Positions 1 through 5,907 of a stretch of 6,124 nucleotides of DNA are shown piece by piece. How positions within the stretch are numbered: position 1 is the first letter of the stretch; every line of letters begins with the position of its first letter. A program made the position numbers and the translations under genes. Where the stretch lies: the NCBI GenBank assembly GCA_038230975.1, contig JBBRMF010000302.1:1-6124 (forward strand), in the 5' to 3' direction. The DNA comes from JANXVV01 sp038230975. GTDB taxonomy: Bacteria > Planctomycetota > Phycisphaerae > Tepidisphaerales > Tepidisphaeraceae. The notes under the pieces are model-generated. The model was not told where the DNA came from and searched no databases. It saw only the letters and a list, made by a program, of their open reading frames with translations.

Positions 1-1
1 A

Positions 2-2638
2 CCCCCAATGGGAACTGGCGATGGATTGGCGGCCAAGTATTTCAATGATTTAAACGCGGTCGCTACCGACCCTCATCTGACCGCCCCTGCGGTTCTTACC
101 CGGACGGATGCCACCATCAACTTTGATTGGGGTACTGGCTCTCCGGGCGCGCCCGTTCCCGTGGATAATTTCTCCGCCCGGTGGCTCGGATCCATCCAGG
201 CAACCACTGCCGGAAGTTACACGTTCCGTACCAGCTCTGACGACGGCATTCGACTCTATTTGGATAATACGCTTGTCGTTAATAACTGGACCGATCATGG
301 TCCAACCGATGATTTCTACACAACTACGTTGACTGCGGGGACGACCCATACGATTAAGATGGAGTTTTACGAGAACGGTGGCGGAGCCGTTGCAAAGCTG
401 AACTGGACGGTCCCAGGATCGGCTACTTTTGTGCCCGTTCCATTCCTCAATGGTGGGGCGGCCGCAAACTACTTCGATGACCGAGCCGCCCCTGGCGCGC
501 ATTTACAGGGTGCCGCCGTCCTGAGTCGCGTGGATGCCACGGTAGACTCAAACGTTATTTGGACGGCCGGCGATCCTGATGGCGCGGGAACTGCTCTTAC
601 CGGCAACAATTTCTCGACCCGCTGGACCGGCAAGGTGCAGGCCCAATTTACCGGTGCATACACATTCCATACCGTCTCCGACGATGGCGTGCGCCTCTGG
701 GTGAACGGACAATTGATTATCAACGATTGGGGTCCACAAACCGCGGACGCGTTCGGAACGATCAGCCTATCGGGTGGCCAGAAGTACGACATCCGTATGG
801 AATACTTCCAGGGAGCAGGTTCGGATTTCGCACAACTCCGCTGGTCCGGACCGGGGACGGCCGATCAAATCATCCCCACGGCGCAACTCTACTCCGGTGT
901 GGCCCCTGCAATCCCGACCAATCTCGTGGCGACACCGGCTTCCGGAACTCAGATCAACCTGACCTGGTCCGACAACTCCGTCATTGAAACCGGCTATGTC
1001 GTCGAGCGCATGGACCCGGGTGGTTTGTATACCGCAATCGCAACCCTTGCCCCCAATACAATTTCATATATGGATGGCGCGCTCAACCCGGCGACCACAT
1101 ACTCTTACCGCGTCAAAGCCACCAATTTTGCGGCTGATTCCGGCTATTCGAATGTCGTTACTTTGACGACCCCAATTCCCCCGAATAAGCCAACGGATGC
1201 CCACGCAATCTTAAACACCACGAATGCGATTACCATCGCCTGGACGGATACCTCCAATAACGAAGACGGCTTCCGTGTTTCCCGTTCTGCTAACGGCGGT
1301 ACCTTTATCGTGATCGCTCAATTGCCGCCGAACTCCGTGTCCTATGCTGACTCCGGTCTAACGGCGGGCACGGATTACGAGTATCATGTGCAAGGTTACA
1401 ACGTTGCCGGCTACAACGACTTTACCGGGACTCAGACTGGTACCCTCACCGTTGCCCCCACAGCGCCAGCCGCCACACCCGGGGCCGCCGGTCAGATGAG
1501 CGTCAGTTGGACGCCACCGACCTATAATGGACACGTCGGAATGACGTTCAACATCTATCGCGGCACGGCTGCAAATGGTGAAGCAGCTATTCCCATCGCC
1601 ACCGGTGTAATCGGCTCACCGTTCCTTGATACCGGTCTCCTGGATGGTACCAAATACTACTATAAGATTACGGCAGTTGATCCGGGTGGGGAAAGCGCGG
1701 CCTCCACCGAGACTTCGGCAACGACTATTATTCCTACGCCGGTTGCCACAGTGATCAATCGCGCGATCTTCTACAACAATAGCTCCTATGACGGTAACGA
1801 TCCTACAGCCAACTTTGCCGATGACAGCGCGATCGCCACTGACAAGCAGGCGCTCCTGCCCGGTCAAACCGCTTCGTTCGCCAACTACACCAGCTTCGAC
1901 AAAGGCATTAACGGCCTGATTGTCGATCTGGCAAACGCAAGTAGCTTCGGTACGGTCGATGCGACAGACTTCACGTTCCAGATCAGCACTGATGGCGTTA
2001 ACTGGACCGCCGCCCCGGCCGCCAGTTCCATCACCTCCCGACCCACGCCGGGCAATGCCGCCTCGCAGCGGATCGAGATCCTGTTCGCCGATGGGTCAAT
2101 CACCAACAAATGGCTTCGCGTCAATGTACACGCCGCCGGCCATACGGGCTTGGCGGCGGCGGACGTCTTCTACTTTGGCAACCTGGTGGGTGGGACCGGC
2201 CAACACAACAATATCGCGATCGTGAACATCACGGATATTGCCCTCACCAAGCAGGCCGTCAATACTCCGGCGACGATCACGTCGATTGTCGATTTCAACC
2301 GGACGGGCCAGGTCACTATCAGTGATGTGTCGCTCGCGAAGCTGAACAACCAGATCTCCATCCCGCTGTTCACGGCCCCGGTGCCGCCTCCGCCGGCAGC
2401 TGTGGTTGCAACCGCTTTCGCCGCGCCTGCAACCGCCACTGCTGCAACGGGCCCTGTTACCGTCCGCCCCGCAGTCCGAAAAGCTCTCGCGTCGGCGTCG
2501 GTGACAACCAAGACCTCCCCGATCTCGGTTTCCCCATTCGCCACAGCCGCGATCACTCCCTTGAGCAACGACAGGCCCAGCCTCAAGGATATTCTTACTG
2601 GAAAGAAGAAGTCAGTTGATACATTCTTCGGTAACTAA
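2..2638 (+). CDS. Secreted modular PA14 / fibronectin type III protein with dockerin-like C-terminus (5' end cut off)
   Basis: The frame is open to the left edge and the ATG at 8 has no visible ribosome site or signal peptide after it, so I read this as the C-terminal part of a larger protein. Numbering from that ATG: PA14 domain 1 about 6-143, with the hallmark DDGIRLYLDN at 78-87; PA14 domain 2 about 149-296, with DDGVRLWVNG at 225-234; three fibronectin III domains at about 303-390, 395-480 and 485-575; a module at about 579-730 beginning INRAIFYNNSSYDGND and ending VFYFGNLVGGTG; a dockerin-like pair at about 736-783 whose second half is DFNRTGQVTISDVSLAKLN; then a low-complexity Ala/Thr/Val/Pro tail of about 90 residues ending TGKKKSVDTFFGN. 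PA14 and Fn3 domains typically bind carbohydrate or act as spacers in exported proteins. The 579-783 arrangement is one I know from planctomycete surface proteins. Any catalytic domain would lie upstream; substrate is unknown. Confidence 0.85.
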   Translation, partial: PPMGTGDGLAAKYFNDLNAVATDPHLTAPAVLTRTDATINFDWGTGSPGAPVPVDNFSARWLGSIQATTAGSYTFRTSSDDGIRLYLDNTLVVNNWTDHGPTDDFYTTTLTAGTTHTIKMEFYENGGGAVAKLNWTVPGSATFVPVPFLNGGAAANYFDDRAAPGAHLQGAAVLSRVDATVDSNVIWTAGDPDGAGTALTGNNFSTRWTGKVQAQFTGAYTFHTVSDDGVRLWVNGQLIINDWGPQTADAFGTISLSGGQKYDIRMEYFQGAGSDFAQLRWSGPGTADQIIPTAQLYSGVAPAIPTNLVATPASGTQINLTWSDNSVIETGYVVERMDPGGLYTAIATLAPNTISYMDGALNPATTYSYRVKATNFAADSGYSNVVTLTTPIPPNKPTDAHAILNTTNAITIAWTDTSNNEDGFRVSRSANGGTFIVIAQLPPNSVSYADSGLTAGTDYEYHVQGYNVAGYNDFTGTQTGTLTVAPTAPAATPGAAGQMSVSWTPPTYNGHVGMTFNIYRGTAANGEAAIPIATGVIGSPFLDTGLLDGTKYYYKITAVDPGGESAASTETSATTIIPTPVATVINRAIFYNNSSYDGNDPTANFADDSAIATDKQALLPGQTASFANYTSFDKGINGLIVDLANASSFGTVDATDFTFQISTDGVNWTAAPAASSITSRPTPGNAASQRIEILFADGSITNKWLRVNVHAAGHTGLAAADVFYFGNLVGGTGQHNNIAIVNITDIALTKQAVNTPATITSIVDFNRTGQVTISDVSLAKLNNQISIPLFTAPVPPPPAAVVATAFAAPATATAATGPVTVRPAVRKALASASVTTKTSPISVSPFATAAITPLSNDRPSLKDILTGKKKSVDTFFGN

Positions 2639-2640
2639 CA

Positions 2641-2670
2641 TCTTTCCAGGATCAGCTGATTTCTGAAAGA
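2641..2670 (+). terminator. Small hairpin just after the PA14/Fn3 gene stop
   Basis: Three bases after the TAA at 2636-2638, TCTTTC (2641-2646) pairs with GAAAGA (2665-2670), then after a one-base bulge AG (2648-2649) pairs with CT (2663-2664), and the centre is the palindrome ATCAGCTGAT (2651-2660). The position suits a transcript 3' end, but the stem is AT-rich and no T-run follows, so a terminator role is only an inference. Confidence 0.3.
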
Positions 2671-2671
2671 A

Positions 2672-2741
2672 GGCGGCCTCCCTCATCCTGAAACTCTACG
2701 GTCCTCCAATAGGACAAGAGTTTTTGGAAAGGGAGGCCGCC
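2672..2741. terminator. 70-nt long hairpin, possible (bidirectional) terminator or repeat element
   Basis: Perfect 12-bp arms GGCGGCCTCCCT (2672-2683) and AGGGAGGCCGCC (2730-2741) enclose a second stem AAACTCT (2691-2697) / AGAGTTT (2717-2723) and a third GTCCT (2701-2705) / AGGAC (2711-2715) around a 5-nt loop, giving 24 pairs in 70 nt. On the minus strand the structure is followed by TTCTTTC, resembling a weak terminator tail; on the plus strand no T-run follows. It lies between the 3' end of the PA14/Fn3 gene and the 3' end of the leftward zinc-ribbon relic, the usual place for a shared terminator. It could instead be a dispersed repeat unit. Confidence 0.45.
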
Positions 2742-3027
2742 ACCCCGAGAATGGCCTCGGTGTTGGCCATGTCATTTTCGCCCAGCTGTTTTATTTTGCG
2801 CTGTTTTTCCAGTTCTTCGTCACGCTTAAAAATTAGGGTTGTGCAAGGTGGTGAGTACCAAGCGGGGAACTATTTGATTCATCCGAGTCGTCATCCTCAG
2901 CGGTCTCGATCAAAACCCCCGGCATGGAATTCACTGGTGGAAGAACGCTTGGCCTTCTTGGAGCGGCCTTGGGCGCATCGCGCGGCGGAATAGGCGCGGT
3001 CCAGCGATTCATCATCTCCCAAGCTAC
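2696..3027 (-). pseudogene. Probable decayed 3' part of the zinc-ribbon gene
   Basis: Downstream of the zinc-ribbon stop, protein-like segments continue on the same strand but in alternating frames. In the ribbon's own frame, past the stop, lie PRDAPKAAPRRPSVLPP and an acidic run ETAEDDDSDESNS (about 2872-2920), ending at a stop at 2833. Two bases out of frame lie SLGDDESLDRAYSAAR (from 3025), SKKAKRSSTSEF, and, further on, FKRDEELEKQRKIKQLGE, which ends at a stop at 2696-2698. Planctomycete zinc-ribbon proteins commonly follow the ribbon with a disordered Pro/Ala, Ser/Lys and Asp/Glu-rich linker of this kind, so a stop plus two or more indels in an originally longer gene is a reasonable reading. 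The alternative is chance composition in noncoding DNA; the separate 60-codon stretch 3015-2833 has no convincing start signal of its own. Confidence 0.4.
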
Positions 3028-3183
3028 TTAATCAGGTTCATCGGGAATTGAACGCGAGGCTGCCAAAGTCGCAGTGACGCTAAATATCTCGCTACATTTC
3101 TTGCAGCGGACTTTTTTGCCGGCCATGCTGTCCGGAACGTTATACTTCGCTCCACAGGCTTTGCATTGTGAAAGAATCGACAT
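3028..3183 (-). CDS. 51-residue zinc-ribbon protein (CxxC-16-CxxC), possibly truncated
   Basis: The minus-strand reading starts at the ATG at 3183-3181 and stops at TAA 3030-3028. The product begins MSILSQCKACGAKYNVPDSM and has Cys7-x2-Cys10 and Cys27-x2-Cys30 around the segment NVPDSMAGKKVRCKKC. This is the zinc-ribbon / MJ0042-like finger found at the N-terminus of many planctomycete proteins, where four cysteines hold one zinc ion. After residue 36 the chain becomes Ala/Ser/Pro-rich and ends SIPDEPD. A purine-rich GGGAAG lies just upstream of the ATG as a possible ribosome site. In longer relatives the ribbon is followed by a disordered linker and often membrane or other domains; remnants of such a linker follow here, so this may be the surviving front of a broken gene rather than a complete one. 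The function of the family is unclear; protein or nucleic acid binding is usually guessed. Confidence 0.7.
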   Translation of the reverse strand: MSILSQCKACGAKYNVPDSMAGKKVRCKKCSEIFSVTATLAASRSIPDEPD

Positions 3184-3200
3184 GCTACTTCCCGCCTTGT

Positions 3201-3216
3201 TTCACAAACCTGTGAA
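3201..3216. promoter_or_regulatory. Operator-like dyad TTCACA-n4-TGTGAA
   Basis: A perfect 6+6 inverted repeat, TTCACA AACC TGTGAA, lies 17 bases upstream of the zinc-ribbon ATG and 187 bases upstream of the hydrolase ATG. Dyads of this size are typical of dimeric repressor or activator sites, and its position would overlap the 5' leader of the leftward gene. No clear -35/-10 pair is visible on either strand in the 219-bp intergenic region 3184-3402, and nothing else in that region stands out. Chance is a real alternative. Confidence 0.25.
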
Positions 3217-3387
3217 TGTCCAGAATGTTCTACAAATCTCTCGATCACGTTGGCGTTTGCTACGGGTTTGGTCAAGCCTGATTTCCAACGCACTTGCGCA
3301 TAAGTGGTAAGGTCTCTTGTAGCGGTCGATGTCAGAGGGCAGACTCCTGTGCTTCTTGCCGGCTCACGTTCGGGGGAATCTTGTTTG

Positions 3388-3394
3388 AAAGGAG
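3388..3394 (+). promoter_or_regulatory. Shine-Dalgarno AAAGGAG that fixes the hydrolase start
   Basis: AAAGGAG ends 8 bases before the ATG at 3403. It decides between that ATG and an in-frame ATG at 3304, which would add 33 residues in front of an obvious signal peptide and has no comparable site. Confidence 0.8.
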
Positions 3395-3402
3395 TCTCGT
3401 CG

Positions 3403-5430
3403 ATGCGCTATCTTGCGAAGTCAGCGTGTGTCATTGGTTTGGTGATGGGATCGATTGCCTCTTCGACGTTGCAAGCCGACGGGCCCGGGGACAATGTCGT
3501 GGCGAAGGTGCGTCCAATTCCTCCTCTTCCGACATCTGAGCTTTCGGCGCCGGATCGCGAGGAACTTGAAGCTGGAGTCGCAAATTTGAGTCTGGAGATC
3601 GAGTCACTGCGCGCCAATTTAAAGGATGCACATCTTCTCTCACTGCTCCCCGATATTCAGATTTACTACAACGCCGTTCGATATCCTTTGGTGTACCACG
3701 AGCAAATCGACCCGAAATCGGCGCGCAAGGCCTTGGCCGATGGGATGGATCGAGCAAAAAAACTTGGGGCTGGTGAATCGCCTTGGGTGGCGACCGGTGG
3801 GCCGCGCGGATATATCTCTAAGATCGATGGTTCCGTTCAACCGTATCTCCTGGGTGCGCCGAAGGGGTTCCGGCTTCCCACGGGACTGGAAAAATCCGCA
3901 CCCTTCCAGCTTGAATTCAACGAGCACGGCCGCGGCGAGGATCTTACCGAACTGAAATTCATCAATGGTAAAGCCCCCAGCGTTGCCGGCCGCTTCACCG
4001 TCCACCTCTATGGCCGATACTGTTGCGCCAATAAATTTGCCGGAGAAATCGATCTGTTCGAATGTCTTGATTCCTTGAAAGCACAATACCCGATCGATGA
4101 AAACCGTATCCTGAACATTGGGTTTTCAATGGGTGGGGCGGCCTGCTGGCAGTTTGCCACGCACTATCCGGACGTGTGGGCCGCAGCGTCACCGGGTGCG
4201 GGATTCTCGGAGACCCGCGAGTTTCTCCACAATTTTCAGAATGAAACCGTCAAGCCGGCCTGGTACGAACAGAAACTTTGGCACTGGTACGACTGCACCG
4301 ATTACGCGGCCAATCTTTTCAATTGTCCAACCGTCGCCTATTCCGGCGAACTGGATACTCAGAAGCAGGCCGCCGACATTATGGAGAAGTACATGGCCGA
4401 GGAAGGCCTGAAACTGGAACGGATCATCGGGCCAAAGACCAAGCATGCGTATGAGAAAAATGCGAAAATCGAACTCGACAAACGTCTGAACGAAATGCTG
4501 ACGAAAGGTCGTGAAACGGTTCCTGCGAGGGTCCGTTTTACGACTTGGATGCTTCGATATAACCGCATGTACTGGGTCACGATCGACGGGATGAATCGCG
4601 AATGGGACCGCGCCCGAATTGATGCCGAGTTGGTGGGTCATGCCATTCATGTAAAGACGCAGAATGTCACGGAGTTGACCTTGGCATTTCCGAAAGAAGG
4701 GCCGATCAAATCCGGCGATAAAGTGTCTATTGATATCGACGGCACAACGATTGAAGGAACGTCATCCTTTAAGGGCGGCTGGACGGAGCGCCTCATCAAA
4801 ACACCAACCGGCTGGACAGTCGGAAATACCGTGATCGAACCCAATCAAGAGCTACGCAAGCGTCACGGCTTGCAGGGTCCGATCGATGATGCATTCATGG
4901 ATAGTTTCCTGATCGTTCAGCCCACCGGCACGCCGGCCAATGCCAAGGCCGGCACATGGGCCGCCGCAGAATGTAAACATGCGATCGACCACTGGCGCAA
5001 GCAATTCCGCGGCGAGACACGCGTGAAGAACGACACGGATGTGACGGAAGCCGATTTCGCCAATCACAACATCATTTTGTTTGGGGACCCCTCCAGCAAC
5101 AAAGTTCTCGCCCGGCTCGCCGGCAAGTTGCCGATCAAGTGGTCCGACAAAGAGATCGCGCTGGGTTCAGAAAAGTTTTCGGCCGATCATCACGCACTGA
5201 TTGCAATCTATCCCAACCCCTTAAATCCTAAGCACTACGTCGTGCTCAACAGCGGTTTCACATTCCGCGAATATGACTACCTCAACAACGCCCGCCAGAT
5301 CCCCAAGCTGCCGGACTACGCGGTAATTGATGTCGATGTGCCGGTGAATTCCCGAACGCCGGGCGGTGTCGTGCGGGCTGGATTCTTTGGGGAACGCTGG
5401 GAACTACAAAGCGATCATGGCGAAAAATAG
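3403..5430 (+). CDS. Exported prolyl-oligopeptidase-like (S9 / alpha-beta hydrolase) serine hydrolase, 675 aa
   Basis: Residues 1-25 form a signal peptide (MRYLAKSACVIGLVMGS..., cleavage probably after LQA), so the enzyme acts outside the cytoplasm. After a helical N-terminal region (about 45-115) comes an alpha/beta hydrolase core: EHGRGE at 174-179, HLYGRYCCANKFAGE at 201-215, and the nucleophile elbow GFSMGG at 240-245 with Ser242. Asp318 in SGELDTQKQ and His348 in KTKHAYEK are the best candidates for the rest of the triad, with normal order and spacing. The core matches the prolyl oligopeptidase family (S9) proteins widely seen in planctomycetes, including the phrase YDCTDYAANLFN after the elbow. 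Residues 379 to 675 are an additional region: a beta-rich part starting FTTWMLRYNRMYWVTIDG and a final part from about 500 (FLIVQPTG) with LFGDPSSNKVLARL and YPNPLNPKHYVVLNSG. Peptidase versus esterase activity cannot be settled from sequence. The gene stands alone between a divergent zinc-ribbon gene and a palindromic repeat. Confidence 0.88.
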   Translation: MRYLAKSACVIGLVMGSIASSTLQADGPGDNVVAKVRPIPPLPTSELSAPDREELEAGVANLSLEIESLRANLKDAHLLSLLPDIQIYYNAVRYPLVYHEQIDPKSARKALADGMDRAKKLGAGESPWVATGGPRGYISKIDGSVQPYLLGAPKGFRLPTGLEKSAPFQLEFNEHGRGEDLTELKFINGKAPSVAGRFTVHLYGRYCCANKFAGEIDLFECLDSLKAQYPIDENRILNIGFSMGGAACWQFATHYPDVWAAASPGAGFSETREFLHNFQNETVKPAWYEQKLWHWYDCTDYAANLFNCPTVAYSGELDTQKQAADIMEKYMAEEGLKLERIIGPKTKHAYEKNAKIELDKRLNEMLTKGRETVPARVRFTTWMLRYNRMYWVTIDGMNREWDRARIDAELVGHAIHVKTQNVTELTLAFPKEGPIKSGDKVSIDIDGTTIEGTSSFKGGWTERLIKTPTGWTVGNTVIEPNQELRKRHGLQGPIDDAFMDSFLIVQPTGTPANAKAGTWAAAECKHAIDHWRKQFRGETRVKNDTDVTEADFANHNIILFGDPSSNKVLARLAGKLPIKWSDKEIALGSEKFSADHHALIAIYPNPLNPKHYVVLNSGFTFREYDYLNNARQIPKLPDYAVIDVDVPVNSRTPGGVVRAGFFGERWELQSDHGEK

Positions 5431-5439
5431 GTGTGATTT

Positions 5440-5560
5440 AAATAAACGTGCGCGATGACGCGCCTCGAAATTCGTAGTTTCCGCTGTGCGGAACGTCTTT
5501 TTCTGGCTCGCGATTCTTGTTCCGCAGAGCGGAACCTACGCGAATCGCGCACGATTATTT
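5440..5560. repeat. 121-bp nested palindrome with two inverted REP-like hairpins
   Basis: The outer arms 5440-5456 and 5544-5560 are inverted copies matching at 16 of 17 positions (core CGTGCGCGAT / ATCGCGCACG). The inner arms 5473-5494 and 5519-5540 are inverted copies matching at 20 of 22 positions. Each inner arm is itself a small hairpin: TTCCGC-tgt-GCGGAA at 5479-5493 and GTTCCGC-aga-GCGGAAC at 5519-5535. Two inverted REP-type hairpins around a short spacer (5495-5518, 24 nt) is the architecture of a REPIN. It starts 9 bases after the hydrolase stop and ends 38 bases before the ABM start, so as RNA it could also end the hydrolase transcript; ATTATTTTG follows the outer stem. Whether it is dispersed in the genome cannot be seen from one copy. 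Confidence 0.75.
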
Positions 5561-5588
5561 TGTAAGGTTGAGTCGATCCCCTGTTCAT

Positions 5589-5592
5589 GGAG
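5589..5592 (+). promoter_or_regulatory. Shine-Dalgarno GGAG for the ABM gene
   Basis: GGAG sits 6 bases before the ATG at 5599. It overlaps the alternative in-frame ATG at 5587, so it argues for the downstream start MFVVCVTIFV, which is also where ABM-family proteins normally begin (first beta strand at once). Confidence 0.65.
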
Positions 5593-5598
5593 CTAATT

Positions 5599-5907
5599 AT
5601 GTTCGTCGTGTGCGTGACCATTTTTGTAAAACCTGAATTCCTTCAACCGTTCATCACTGCGATATTGGACAATGCGACCCATACACGGTTGGAGCCTGGC
5701 AATATCAGATTCGATGTTCTCCAAGGCGAAGACGATCCAACGCGATTCACGCTTTATGAAGTCTACAAGGCCCAGGATGATTTCGCGGCTCATCAGTCCA
5801 CGGCACACTATGACCGATGGAAATCCGCAGTGCCGGATTGGGTGACACAGCCGCGAACCAATACCAAGAATCATCCCCTGTTTTTTGGGGACCAGGTTGT
5901 CGCATGA
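5599..5907 (+). CDS. Antibiotic biosynthesis monooxygenase (ABM) domain protein, LsrG-like, 102 aa
   Basis: The length and layout fit a single ABM domain (ferredoxin-like dimeric alpha-beta barrel): first strand MFVVCVTIFVKPE, helix to about residue 30, then GNIRFDVLQ at 34-42, FTLYEVYKAQDDFAAH at 50-65, and H65-x2-T-x-HY at 65-71 followed by W74. The pattern N-x-R-F-D ... F-x-x-Y-E-x-Y ... H-x-x-T-x-H-Y is that of the LsrG/YgiN group, whose members oxidise quinols without cofactor or isomerise the phosphorylated AI-2 signal. No flavin or metal site is expected. The stop TGA overlaps the ATG of the downstream dehydrogenase, so the two are almost certainly cotranslated and likely share a pathway, probably turnover of a small carbonyl or hydroxylated compound. 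The exact substrate is not readable; calling it LsrG itself would be overreach because no lsr genes are in view. Confidence 0.85.
   Translation: MFVVCVTIFVKPEFLQPFITAILDNATHTRLEPGNIRFDVLQGEDDPTRFTLYEVYKAQDDFAAHQSTAHYDRWKSAVPDWVTQPRTNTKNHPLFFGDQVVA

Noticed and set aside
8..10. ATG at position 8 as the true start of the PA14/Fn3 protein
   Set aside because: There is no room to see a ribosome site, no signal peptide follows in a clearly exported protein, and the frame is open to the edge with Pro-Pro codons that look like a linker.
50..502. 150-codon minus-strand reading frame inside the PA14 region
   Set aside because: Arg/Gly-rich antisense shadow of a clear PA14 coding sequence.
2724..2993. 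89-codon plus-strand reading frame
   Set aside because: Its translation is Arg/Ser-rich without domain character and it lies opposite the zinc-ribbon relic, whose segments look more protein-like.
3024..3293. 89-codon minus-strand reading frame overlapping the zinc ribbon
   Set aside because: It is a shadow in another frame; the CxxC...CxxC protein at 3028-3183 explains the sequence.
3240..3325. Possible promoter elements such as TTGCGC with TTGTAG 17 bases later
   Set aside because: Match to the sigma-70 consensus is poor at both hexamers, and planctomycete promoters are weakly defined, so it would be a guess.
3304..3402. 33-residue N-terminal extension of the hydrolase from an upstream ATG
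   Set aside because: The ATG at 3403 has AAAGGAG at good spacing and is followed at once by a signal peptide; the extension would bury it.
5440..5560. CRISPR array or insertion-sequence ends
   Set aside because: The repeats are inverted, not direct and regularly spaced, and no transposase or target-site duplication is visible.
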